The notes below the pieces were generated by a model. The model did not search any database. It worked only from the letters and a program-made list of their open reading frames with translations, and was not told the origin of the DNA. A DNA stretch of 29,825 bases, taken from NCBI GenBank assembly GCA_003523945.1, contig DOFS01000466.1, positions 1 to 29,825 on the forward strand, read 5' to 3'. Origin of the DNA: Nitrospiraceae bacterium. Lineage in GTDB: Bacteria; Nitrospirota; Nitrospiria; Nitrospirales; UBA8639. Position numbers and translations under genes: made by a program. Each line of letters starts with the position of its first letter. Positions within the stretch are counted from its first letter, which is position 1. Positions 1 to 7,995 of this stretch are shown piece after piece.

Positions 1-458
1 AGAATTCGGGGGTATTGAAAGGATTTTGATGAAAATAATATTGGAAAATAACGGTGCATAAGAACGCCATTCTTGAACTTGGCTAGATCCCCATGAACTG
101 GTCGGTGATGAAAATAAACCACTGATGACTTCCTTTTTTACTTAAACCCAAACGGGGAAAAAGTCTCCTATGAAAAACCCTAGATCCTTGAAAAAAAAGC
201 CCTATCGGAGTTGCGTTTTTGTACGTTCCGGAATGCCGAGTGTCCGGGAGCATTAGGTCATTTGTCTCTGGTGATGTGGAATATCCCATCAATGGGGCGG
301 TTATCCAAATTGTATGCTGTTGGGGGGTGTTTCAGAAAAATTCGGAGAGGGACAGATGTGGGTAATTCCCAACCCTCGAAATTGGAAATGCGACGGTTCC
401 TTCATGAGGACAGATTGTTAGTTGATATTGGTGGGAACGTGCATGACCAAAAATTCCA
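1..458. other. No gene recognised (left edge)
   Basis: Short open frames occur on both strands here, but none has a convincing ribosome binding site, a recognisable domain or a protein-like composition. The stretch lies downstream of the minus-strand lipid kinase gene. I saw no clear terminator hairpin with a T-run. It may be spacer, or decayed sequence belonging to a neighbour outside the window. Confidence 0.5.
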
Positions 459-1358
459 TTAATATGTATAGGGTGATTGATAATCATCCGGAACGTAAAC
501 GGACAAGGCCTGTGAGAGGACTCGAAACTTGACCGGGGTGTGGGTGATAATTTCTCCGTCTGCAGAGACTGCCTGCGATGAGTTGGTTTGAATATCAATT
601 TCTCTTCCGCACATGGCATAGACTCCCTCCCGGTTTTGTAAATGACCGGTTTTTATGGCGAGCGCAATTGAAACCATGGTCCACCACGGGTGAGGGTGCA
701 GGCTGTAGAGATGGAGCAGGTGGTCATCAATAGCCGCATGGTCGGCGATGGTCATTCCTCCACCGTAGTGGCGACCATTTCCCACGGCAATTTGGGTCGT
801 CCTGAGTTTTTGAATGTGACCATCACAGTGTATGGTCGCCGAAAAAGGACGATGGTTTTTGATCACCTCGAGAACGCTCCGTGCGTAGCTAAGAATGCCC
901 CAGCGGTTCTTTATCTCGTGTGAGAGATGGTGGGTGACGCCCACCCCCAGTCCTATGTGGGCCACATTCAAAAAGTAGTGATCATTGACCATCCCTATAT
1001 CAATATGATGGCGACGGCCTTGGGCAATGATGCGGCAAGCTTCTTTTACTGAAGTGGGGATAGATAATGTGCGAGCGAGGTCATTGGCCGTGCCCATGGG
1101 AAGAATCCCGAGCGTCAGGCGATGTTTGACCAGTTCCCTGGCTGCCGCGCTGATGGTGCCATCACCACCACCAATGATGACTCGATGAGCCTGATCAGCG
1201 TATTGAGATATAAAAGTGTTTATTTCTTTTGGATCGGAGGAGAACAGTTTAATGAGTGTTAACCCGCCATCCTCTAATAGTTTTAGACCACCATTTAAGT
1301 CCGAATCGGAATTACCGCTTTTTCTGTTCACAATCAGGAGGGCGTGTTGAGAGGTCAT
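459..1358 (-). CDS. Diacylglycerol kinase family lipid kinase (YegS/BmrU-like)
   Basis: Predicted to phosphorylate a lipid such as diacylglycerol or a related substrate with ATP at the inner face of the cytoplasmic membrane. Counted from the ATG at 1358, the 299-residue protein has the N-terminal NRKSG motif (residues 11-15), the nucleotide-binding GGGDGT motif (63-68) and the family signature LGILPMGTANDLART soon after. The length fits the YegS/DagK family (about 290-310). The frame extends upstream through GTG (1370) and TTG (1373) codons. None of the candidate starts has a strong Shine-Dalgarno sequence, so I prefer the ATG. The creA-like gene lies about 58 nt upstream on the same strand and may be co-transcribed. 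The substrate cannot be told from sequence; family members include diacylglycerol, phosphatidylglycerol and sphingoid kinases. Confidence 0.88.
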   Translation of the reverse strand: MTSQHALLIVNRKSGNSDSDLNGGLKLLEDGGLTLIKLFSSDPKEINTFISQYADQAHRVIIGGGDGTISAAARELVKHRLTLGILPMGTANDLARTLSIPTSVKEACRIIAQGRRHHIDIGMVNDHYFLNVAHIGLGVGVTHHLSHEIKNRWGILSYARSVLEVIKNHRPFSATIHCDGHIQKLRTTQIAVGNGRHYGGGMTIADHAAIDDHLLHLYSLHPHPWWTMVSIALAIKTGHLQNREGVYAMCGREIDIQTNSSQAVSADGEIITHTPVKFRVLSQALSVYVPDDYQSPYTY

Positions 1359-1416
1359 TGCCAGAATCACCAAACAATAAGCAGGAAGATAATTCGCATG
1401 GATTCTCTCAGCACCA

Positions 1417-1884
1417 TCATGGACTGGACCAAGAACGAATGGGCACCGTGGAGATCGAATTTTTTGGTGAGCCTTCGATCACTCTATCGCTGTAGACAAG
1501 ATATATGAATGTCTGACGTTTCTTATCAAAAAAACGGACAACCTGCAGTTTTTTGAAGATCAATGAGCGACTCTCATGAAACACCTTCTCCCCTTCCTCA
1601 AGTTCATCGATAATTCGAATAGGGCCGACCTGGCGGCAGGCAATTGAGGCATCCGACGTGTCTTCAGCGACTCCGACCATCCCTTTTAATCCGCCCGTCT
1701 TTGCTCGACTCAGATGGCAGGTGACCCCTTCAATCTTCGGGTCATCAAACGCTTCGATCACAATTTTGTGATCAGGACCCAATAAATTAAACTTTGTATC
1801 CACACTTCCGATTTCTTCGGCATAGACACTAGAAACGAGCAAAGTGGAAAAGACCACAGTCATCATCAGAATATGTGTGTTCAT
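1417..1884 (-). CDS. creA: CreA family periplasmic protein
   Basis: A small exported protein of the CreA family, which is conserved but has no established function. The 155-residue product begins with a hydrophobic signal peptide ending near SSVYAEE. It then carries nearly the whole CreA signature: [27 protein letters not shown]-like [45 protein letters not shown] and [14 protein letters not shown]. The cysteines in VTCHLS and IACRQV are in the family positions. I chose the ATG at 1884 because AGGAGAGAGG lies just upstream; the frame could extend to 1929, but that would bury the signal peptide. The neighbour downstream is the lipid kinase. Family identity is near certain from motif recall; the function remains unknown. 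Confidence 0.92.
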   Translation of the reverse strand: MNTHILMMTVVFSTLLVSSVYAEEIGSVDTKFNLLGPDHKIVIEAFDDPKIEGVTCHLSRAKTGGLKGMVGVAEDTSDASIACRQVGPIRIIDELEEGEKVFHESRSLIFKKLQVVRFFDKKRQTFIYLVYSDRVIEGSPKNSISTVPIRSWSSP

Positions 1885-2311
1885 CGATCCTCTCTCCTGT
1901 AAACGATCAGTGTGTGGCTGCCCGGACAACTGGTATGAATATACACCCTTCGCGACTGGGAGTCCCAGACAACACTAGATAAATTCTTCGAACCGTAAAC
2001 GAAATCGTCTAATTTCACCAGATGAACGGGTGAGCCGTGGGGTGGGTGTGGTGGGGGATCCGGAAATGCCTCGCCAATCGACCATAGAATGCCTTAACTG
2101 CCATTCTGGAGAGTTGACCAATATGAACACCCCTCAGAACGAACATCCCTGAGGTCACAAAGTGGTTGAGAGAGCAGATATGCAAGACTCATAGCCACCT
2201 TGTCGAATGGCCACTGACGTAACGCGCCGATAGAGAAAGTACTGCTGAGGAAATTGATCCGATCATCATTCAGGTGCAAAAACTATAAGGCTCGATAAAC
2301 CAATCACCAAG
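1885..2311. other. Intergenic region between the creA-like gene and the respiratory operon
   Basis: About 430 nt with no supported gene. A 61-codon minus-strand frame (2094-2279) has no recognisable features. A G-rich run lies around 2035-2060. This stretch lies downstream of the last gene of the respiratory operon and upstream of the creA-like gene, so a terminator and a promoter would both be expected, but I cannot point to a convincing example of either. Confidence 0.5.
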
Positions 2312-3670
2312 TTATCGTTCAAAGGGATTGAACCGAATCTCATTGGAGGAACCTTTTCCGGAAGAGGAACTTTGGTAGGTTGATTTTTCGTCCTCCAAAC
2401 GCATGACTTCATAAATGAGGTACCCATTGACTGCGCGAGCTGATTCTCGAACCCATCCCATGGATAACAAAATGATCATGGTCAGGCCTGCAAGAGAGAT
2501 TAACGTGGCTGCCATACCGCGGCCGGTCCGGGGGGTGTGACTGTAACCGGTATGGGGAGGCATTTGTCCAAATGCTTGTAACGAATAGAGCCAATTCCCG
2601 AATCCAAAAATCACCAGTCCGGAAAGTGCAAAATATTTATAAGGCTGCATCTTTCCAAGGGGATTGATCTCCTGATCTATGAGCTGATTGAGAAAAGGAA
2701 CGTGTTGCAGGTGATAGGGCATGGCCAATGTGATGGTTGCCAGGACGATTATGGCTAGGGAGAAGGGGAAAAATCCGGAAAAACTCACCGGTGGGTTTGG
2801 TTGGGACCGGATCATCTGGGAAGCATAGAGAGATCCCATAAACACCAACAATCCATACAGCAATCCGACAAACGCAAAGAGCCACGATCGTTCTCCCAAC
2901 ATGACCGTATAGAAGGCTTGGGGCTGTCCATATCGCAGATGCAGGAGGTATTGATAACCCACCACCGGCATGATCAGGAGAGCGCCATAGCCGAGGACGA
3001 AACCATAAGCTCCTCCCTTTTGAAAAAAATTCCGATCTGTCTCGGTTGGGGCTTTCAAATAACTCAGGGCGCATATTCCTGCTATGCCAAACCCCGCCCA
3101 GGTCAAATTTCCGAACCACCGATGAAGGTCCAGATGAATCATGGTGGGATTCAATATGTTCTCCCATGCGGAATACACGGGATCCGGGGTCAGCATATAC
3201 GAAGCGGTAATATCGATCATAAACATGGCAACACCTGCACATCCTGCTGCTAGCCATATAAACGCTAAATGTACTCTTTGCCTCCATCCGTGTCGGCCCC
3301 ATTCCCAGAGGTAATACCAGGCATAGGCAAAGATGGCTTCTCCTAAAAAGAGAGCTGCCTCCCCCAAAAACGGCCAGAACATCACCTGAAAGATTCGATG
3401 CCAAAATTGGGGCCAATAGATATTCAAAAAAAACACCAGCCCCACTCCAAAAAAGGAAATCGTCGCGGTCGATAACACCAGGGCAAAGGCAATCAGCCTA
3501 GCCAGACGGCCGAGCCATTCCTTACGGGTCACATGGCTGAAGGTCGCCGTGATAGCCCCGATCAGGGATGATCCCACAATGAATGTGGCGAACAGGCTAT
3601 GCAGGAGGGCAGAGGCCGCAATCGCAAGACGTCCCACCGACAGGGGTATCCCCAGAGGTTCAAGGGTCAA
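2312..3670 (-). CDS. Cytochrome bd-like oxidase subunit I (CydA-like), copy with acidic pair
   Basis: A polytopic membrane protein of 452 residues resembling cytochrome bd ubiquinol oxidase subunit I. It has many hydrophobic segments (about nine) and candidate haem ligands: H24 in ALLHSLF, matching the N-terminal haem b595 histidine of CydA, and H183 in DLHRWFGNL, matching the haem b558 histidine. It also has an acidic pair, E104 and E111 in FLGEAALFLGEA, similar in place to CydA E99/E107. The late motif MGWVRESAR (404-412) resembles the GWxxxE region of CydA. No Q-loop is recognisable and there is no CydB partner. The start is a TTG overlapping the TGA of the preceding bd-like gene by 4 nt, which suggests translational coupling. 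It is the last gene of the ACIII-like operon. It could be a true oxidase subunit or a haem-bearing quinone subunit. Confidence 0.8.
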   Translation of the reverse strand: MTLEPLGIPLSVGRLAIAASALLHSLFATFIVGSSLIGAITATFSHVTRKEWLGRLARLIAFALVLSTATISFFGVGLVFFLNIYWPQFWHRIFQVMFWPFLGEAALFLGEAIFAYAWYYLWEWGRHGWRQRVHLAFIWLAAGCAGVAMFMIDITASYMLTPDPVYSAWENILNPTMIHLDLHRWFGNLTWAGFGIAGICALSYLKAPTETDRNFFQKGGAYGFVLGYGALLIMPVVGYQYLLHLRYGQPQAFYTVMLGERSWLFAFVGLLYGLLVFMGSLYASQMIRSQPNPPVSFSGFFPFSLAIIVLATITLAMPYHLQHVPFLNQLIDQEINPLGKMQPYKYFALSGLVIFGFGNWLYSLQAFGQMPPHTGYSHTPRTGRGMAATLISLAGLTMIILLSMGWVRESARAVNGYLIYEVMRLEDEKSTYQSSSSGKGSSNEIRFNPFER

Positions 3671-4839
3671 TGGAAAACCTCATTCTTTTCAGATGCTTCC
3701 GCTTGGTGTTGAATGATTCCGTAAATTGTGTCCGGTCCTCTTGCCACTTCCCGAATTGTTCCCATCGTCAAATAAAGGATCAGGGAGGCCATGCCGAGAA
3801 TCATGGCTGAGCCATGAACGAAGGGGGTGTTCAGCGAGGGCGTTGAATGCCGTATCCATGCGGGAAAAACATAGGAGAGATACCATCCTGTTTGGATAAG
3901 CACGAGCAGACTGATGAGGCGCCGGTAGTAGGGAAAAGGGGCCAGGACCACCAACAGGCAGATCATCAACACATACAAGCCCTCTCCCCAATAGGAATGC
4001 CCACGGTCGACATGCACGGACCGGAAAATCAGGTGACTGCCCAGCAGCAGCAGAGCCAGGAGGATGAATGGCCCTATTACCAATATGGTTGAGCCGCCCT
4101 CTAGAAGTTTTGGTTGAACATCCGGCCGGACGGTTTGAATTCGATAGGCATAGACAAATCCGGACACCAGCTGAATCATCAAGTTGACAATCCCGATGGA
4201 CATTCCTGTTTTTAACAGCAGGAGGTAATAACCGGCATCCTTTATGCGACGCCGATTGGTCCATAACCGCCAGCCGGCATAAGCAGCCATGACATACCCC
4301 GCAATGACCAGGTTCCCGAAGAATCGGTGAACCATCAAGGGCAACCATGTGGGATTCCACAATCTGGCCCATCCGCTCTCCTCGTCGACGGGAGTCAGCA
4401 TATAGGAGCCGATCCCGTCGAGAATCCCTGCCCAGACGAGAATCAATACGGCGGCTGCCCCGCCCAATACCATATGCCAGGTAATACTTTTAGAACGGAA
4501 CCAATCCCAAAAATGGTAATAGGGGTAGAGACACAAAAGTTGAATCAAAAAGACCGCCAGAGCAAATTGCAACGGATAGCGAAAATGATTGAACAACCAG
4601 CTGTTGGTCAAAGGAAAAAGCCCGGTAAATAATTCCAGCATGAAGACCGCCAGGACGATGCTGGTGGTATATGTGACCAGCGTAAATCGGGTGATCAAAT
4701 ATGCCACATCAGTGAAGTGAGGGCGAGTGCGCCCCAATCCTTCCGCAATGGGGGCAAGAACCATGCAGCCCACACCCAAACTGGCCAGCGTGATATGAGC
4801 CAAACTGAAGAGTCCGACCCAAAAACTCGCATTCATCAT
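3667..4839 (-). CDS. Cytochrome bd-like subunit I paralogue (CydA-like), diverged copy
   Basis: A 390-residue polytopic membrane protein related to the bd-like subunit encoded just downstream. It keeps the N-terminal histidine (H15 in SLAHITL), the mid-protein histidine in a matching HRFFGNL motif (H171) and the late MGTIREVARG motif (from about residue 359). It lacks the paired glutamates that its neighbour has in the GEAALFLGEA segment; the corresponding stretch reads LYPYYHF. Two adjacent ATG codons precede the mature start, with AGGCGGA upstream. The gene follows actE by a 34-nt gap and overlaps the next bd-like gene by 4 nt. The two proteins could form a pseudo-heterodimer in which only one partner is catalytic. 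Whether oxygen is reduced here cannot be told from sequence. Confidence 0.75.
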   Translation of the reverse strand: MMNASFWVGLFSLAHITLASLGVGCMVLAPIAEGLGRTRPHFTDVAYLITRFTLVTYTTSIVLAVFMLELFTGLFPLTNSWLFNHFRYPLQFALAVFLIQLLCLYPYYHFWDWFRSKSITWHMVLGGAAAVLILVWAGILDGIGSYMLTPVDEESGWARLWNPTWLPLMVHRFFGNLVIAGYVMAAYAGWRLWTNRRRIKDAGYYLLLLKTGMSIGIVNLMIQLVSGFVYAYRIQTVRPDVQPKLLEGGSTILVIGPFILLALLLLGSHLIFRSVHVDRGHSYWGEGLYVLMICLLVVLAPFPYYRRLISLLVLIQTGWYLSYVFPAWIRHSTPSLNTPFVHGSAMILGMASLILYLTMGTIREVARGPDTIYGIIQHQAEASEKNEVFH

Positions 4840-4873
4840 TTTTCCGCCTGACTCAACGAAAGGGTTTCACCAA

Positions 4874-5389
4874 TCAGAACATTCCTTTTTTCTGGACCGA
4901 TCCTGGCGGTCTCTGATTGGACGATTGCCTGGGATCAGGTAATGAACGAATAAAAGACACCAAATCCCGGCGCTCTTCATGAGTGAGCAATTTTTCAAAA
5001 GCCGGCATGACGTCCTTGCCGTCGGTCACAATTCCATACAACACGTCATCCGCTTTCTTCTGAACGGCCGGTGCCTGGAGATTGGCCGGTAACTCCGGTA
5101 GATAGCCTGCCACCGGCCCGTCTCCCATTCCTTCTGGTCCATGACAATGGGCACAGTTAATGGAGAACAGGTACGCGCCTGGATCATGCTGCCTTAACGA
5201 TGTTCGAAAAGCGGTTAAATCCACTTGCGGGACACTTCCCTGAGGAGAATGCCGACGAGGCGATTCCTGGTAGGAAAATGAAGGCTGTTCCCGCATATCT
5301 TCAGAGCATCCCCACACGAGCACTCCCAGGATGATGCCCGTATATAGGGAAAGTTGAGTGCCAATTCTGGAGAAAATTTGCGGGTTCAT
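4874..5389 (-). CDS. actE: ACIII subunit E-like monoheme cytochrome c
   Basis: A 171-residue exported class I cytochrome c, the probable electron exit (or entry) subunit of the ACIII-like complex. It has a hydrophobic N-terminal segment ending in VLVWGCS, so the cysteine at about residue 28 may be lipidated, although Trp at -2 makes this a poor lipobox. The haem motif is CAHCH, followed by GPEGMGDGP. A probable axial methionine lies in VMPAF, and the helix HEERRDLVSFIRSLP closes the fold. The start overlaps the end of actD by 4 nt. The position after actD matches the usual ACIII gene order. A general soluble cytochrome c role is the alternative, but the operon context favours ActE. Confidence 0.85.
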   Translation of the reverse strand: MNPQIFSRIGTQLSLYTGIILGVLVWGCSEDMREQPSFSYQESPRRHSPQGSVPQVDLTAFRTSLRQHDPGAYLFSINCAHCHGPEGMGDGPVAGYLPELPANLQAPAVQKKADDVLYGIVTDGKDVMPAFEKLLTHEERRDLVSFIRSLPDPRQSSNQRPPGSVQKKGMF

Positions 5390-5949
5390 GTTCCGCCGTT
5401 TCTGAAATGACTCCCCACTGTCCTGATTTCTACGTCGGCGGCTCCTGCCTTCTGAAGTAGGCTGGAAATAGCTTGAGCCTTGGCCGTTTCATCCCCTAAG
5501 TGAATCGAGAGACCCACGGCTCCTTCCACAGTGCGTGGAAAATGACTAAGGTCTGACTGCTGCATAAAGCCAATCCTGATCATCATCGCCATGAACGTTC
5601 CGATGATCGCCATCAACATCATGGTTTCAAAAGAAATAATCCCCACCACGGGAATACTCACGATGGGTTTCCCGCCGGTCGCCAATGGGTATAAGAGCGC
5701 GGTTCCGGCGGATAAACATACTCCGATTCCAATTCCGAACAATCCGCTGATGATCGTGATCCGATGGAGGGGGAACCGAACGGGGCCATTGATAAGAATA
5801 TTTCCCAAAGGAAAAGGTGAGATCACCGTCATCCGGTAATCCGGAATGCCTTCACACCGGAGTTGGTCAAGCACCGGAGATAAGGGGATGGTGGGATCGA
5901 ACAGCCCCACGACCACCTGTTCGTCATTCCTCTCTGGTCTTGTATTCAT
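5386..5949 (-). CDS. actD: ACIII subunit D-like membrane protein (DUF3341)
   Basis: ActD-type subunit of alternative complex III, an integral membrane subunit beside ActC. The protein starts with a soluble part reading VVVGLFDPTIPLSPVLDQL, as in DUF3341 proteins. The hydrophobic segments HRITIISGLFGIGIGVCLS and METMMLMAIIGTFMAMMIRI-like sequence follow, and then a C-terminal soluble domain containing GLSIHLGDE. I chose the ATG at 5949 because GGAAGGATTC lies directly upstream; the frame runs back to 5994. This start lies within the last 26 nt of actC, and the stop overlaps the actE start by 4 nt. The length from this start, 187 residues, is typical of ActD. Confidence 0.87.
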   Translation of the reverse strand: MNTRPERNDEQVVVGLFDPTIPLSPVLDQLRCEGIPDYRMTVISPFPLGNILINGPVRFPLHRITIISGLFGIGIGVCLSAGTALLYPLATGGKPIVSIPVVGIISFETMMLMAIIGTFMAMMIRIGFMQQSDLSHFPRTVEGAVGLSIHLGDETAKAQAISSLLQKAGAADVEIRTVGSHFRNGGT

Positions 5950-7261
5950 GAATCCTTCCTGCTTTTTCTTCCCAGATCGAGATGGCCGGGACAAATTTCA
6001 ACGCCAGGGAATACAACAAAAGCGCAAAGGCCAACGTTCCAATCATAATCGTGAATTCAATGAGGGAAGGAAAGTATTCACTCCATTGAAAGGACAGTCT
6101 GGGATGCCCGAGAGACGGAACAATAATCAACATGCGTTCAATATACATCCCAACATTGATGATGAGTCCGATTACCATGAGTCCAAATGGCCATCGTCGA
6201 AATCGTGGCCATACCAGAGTCAGGAGGGGAAGAAGGTAAATGCATCCAACCATCACCCAGAACGGCACGGCATACATCTCGGTGAGCAGGGAATTTTGCA
6301 CGGCCATATGATCGGGAACATTTCCGTACCAGACGGTTAACTGCTCGGCAAAATACAAATAGGCCAGGACCAATGTCGTGACCATCAGCAATTGTGCCAA
6401 CTTTTCGAAATGCTTTTCCTGGATATAGCCATCTAAGCGGTATGTTTGACGGAGAATGTATAAACCAGCCACTGCCATGCCCAGTCCTGAGTGTACGGCT
6501 CCGACCACGAAATACGGCGCGAAAATTGTGGAGTGCCAACCGGGAACAAGCGATACTCCAAAATCCCAGCCGACGATCGAATGGACCGAAATCATGACCA
6601 TGACAATCAACGGGGTAATAATCCGTATGGCGGTTTCCAATGTCTGCCATTGCGCTTGTGAGCCATGCCATCCCACCGCGAGCCAGCGATAGATAGGTTT
6701 TCTCCATCCCTGAATCCGGTCGCGCATCAATGCAAAATCCGGAATCAAGGGTAAGTAAATATAGATGGTGCTGGCGGTCGCGTAGGTAAAAATCGCCGTG
6801 GCATCCCACATGAGCGGAGAACGAAAATTCGGCCACAGTTCCCGCTGATTGGGATAAGGAATCAGATAATAAAAGCGCCAGACCCGACCCAGGTGGTAAA
6901 ACACGAACAGGGCCGTGACGATCAATGCCACAATGGTCATCAGTTCTGCCATTCGAGTGACCGGTCGTCGCCATTCCGCATTGGTGAGACGAAGGACTCC
7001 GGAAATAAACGTGCCGGAATGACTGACGCCGATCCAGAAAACGAATGAACCGATATACGATCCCCAAAAGATGGGAGGATGCAAATCGGTCTGCCCGATT
7101 CCTGTTTGGATCTGGTAGGTCCACGCTCCCGCACCCGCTGCAACAAAACACCCCAACACACCCACCCAGAGAAAATACCTCCATGTGGTCGTTTGGAGGG
7201 GGGAAAGAAGATTCCGGTTGATGACGGGAATCTCCTCCCAACCCACGGGCCGTTTCGTCAT
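5924..7261 (-). CDS. actC: ACIII subunit C-like quinol-binding membrane protein (NrfD/PsrC family)
   Basis: A 445-residue polytopic membrane protein of the NrfD/PsrC family, with about ten hydrophobic segments. In ACIII the ActC subunit binds quinol near the periplasmic face and passes electrons to the Fe-S protein. Family features visible are the conserved segment WIGVSHSGTFISGVLRLTNA followed by EWRRPVTR. Later histidine-bearing helices include ISVHSIVGWDFGVS and VGAVHSGLGMAVAG, and there is also the motif NVGMYIERMLIIV. The ATG at 7261 overlaps the stop of the Fe-S gene by 4 nt and has GGAG about 8 nt upstream. Canonical ACIII also has a second NrfD-like subunit, ActF; no second copy is seen in this window. 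Confidence 0.9.
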   Translation of the reverse strand: MTKRPVGWEEIPVINRNLLSPLQTTTWRYFLWVGVLGCFVAAGAGAWTYQIQTGIGQTDLHPPIFWGSYIGSFVFWIGVSHSGTFISGVLRLTNAEWRRPVTRMAELMTIVALIVTALFVFYHLGRVWRFYYLIPYPNQRELWPNFRSPLMWDATAIFTYATASTIYIYLPLIPDFALMRDRIQGWRKPIYRWLAVGWHGSQAQWQTLETAIRIITPLIVMVMISVHSIVGWDFGVSLVPGWHSTIFAPYFVVGAVHSGLGMAVAGLYILRQTYRLDGYIQEKHFEKLAQLLMVTTLVLAYLYFAEQLTVWYGNVPDHMAVQNSLLTEMYAVPFWVMVGCIYLLPLLTLVWPRFRRWPFGLMVIGLIINVGMYIERMLIIVPSLGHPRLSFQWSEYFPSLIEFTIMIGTLAFALLLYSLALKFVPAISIWEEKAGRIHEYKTREE

Positions 7262-7995
7262 TCCGACAATCTCCGCAAATAGGTTACGGAGGGATGCGTG
7301 CCCAGAGATTCAAGAAGGTGAAACCCCCTTTCACTCTTCTTGAGATGTGATACCCGGCTGTCGGGATCATTCCGGTCCCCAAAAATCAACGCAGACGTGG
7401 GACAGGATTGCACGCATGCAGGCGTGATGTCGCCATCCCTGACTCGACGGCCTTCTTTGGCCGCAGTTTCCTTCCCTCGTCGAATTCGTTGCACACAAAA
7501 GGTGCATTTCTCCATGACACCGCCCGACCGCACGGAGACATCCGGATTCAGTTGTTCCGCCAACGGCTCCTCCCAATGAGGGTCGAACCAGTTAAATTGC
7601 CGGGCAACATAGGGACAATTGTTCCCGCAGTATCGAACGCCGACGCAACGATTGTAGACTTGGGCATTCAACCCCTCCGGTGTGTGGTAGGAGGCATAGA
7701 CCGGGCACACAGGTTCACAGGGAGCCTCGTCACAGTGTTGGCACATGACAGGAAGAAATTTAACTTTGACGTTGGGATACTCCCCTTCCCAATACCGCTC
7801 GATTCGAATCCAGTTGATGGCTCGCCCCTGTGCCGCTTCCTCCTCCCCGGAAATCCGGATATTGTTTTCGGCATGACACGCCACGACACAGGCTTCACAT
7901 CCGGAACAGCGGTCCAGGTCAACGACCATTTCCCATTTATAGGACCACGTTGGTTGTTTCGAAGGTTCATGGGCTTCTTGATTGTCTTGACTCAT
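7258..7995 (-). CDS. actB2: ACIII B2-type iron-sulfur protein (four cluster sites)
   Basis: A 245-residue ferredoxin-like electron transfer protein, equivalent to the C-terminal half of canonical ActB. Four cysteine groups are visible: CSGCEACVVAC; CQHCDEAPCEPVC; CVGVRYCGNNC; and CTFCVQ with a later CVQSC. In the third group the usual second cysteine is valine (CVGV rather than CxxC), which predicts a [3Fe-4S] cluster beside three [4Fe-4S] clusters. That is the composition known for ActB in characterised ACIII. The protein has no signal of its own, so it probably travels with the Tat-type B1 subunit. GGGAGGTG precedes the ATG. Both ends overlap neighbours by 4 nt, indicating coupled translation. 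Confidence 0.92.
   Translation of the reverse strand: MSQDNQEAHEPSKQPTWSYKWEMVVDLDRCSGCEACVVACHAENNIRISGEEEAAQGRAINWIRIERYWEGEYPNVKVKFLPVMCQHCDEAPCEPVCPVYASYHTPEGLNAQVYNRCVGVRYCGNNCPYVARQFNWFDPHWEEPLAEQLNPDVSVRSGGVMEKCTFCVQRIRRGKETAAKEGRRVRDGDITPACVQSCPTSALIFGDRNDPDSRVSHLKKSERGFHLLESLGTHPSVTYLRRLSE

Noticed and set aside
2637..3416. A 259-codon minus-strand frame inside the bd-like gene
   Set aside because: It is out of phase with a clear CydA-like protein and has no recognisable content.
3689..4372. A 227-codon minus-strand frame inside the second bd-like gene
   Set aside because: It is a phase-shifted shadow of a membrane protein gene, with low-complexity Arg/Cys-rich text.
6138..7241. 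A 367-codon open frame on the minus strand in another phase inside actC
   Set aside because: Its product is rich in His, Arg, Ser and Cys with no membrane pattern or domain, while the actC frame has a full NrfD-like sequence. It is an artefact of codon bias.
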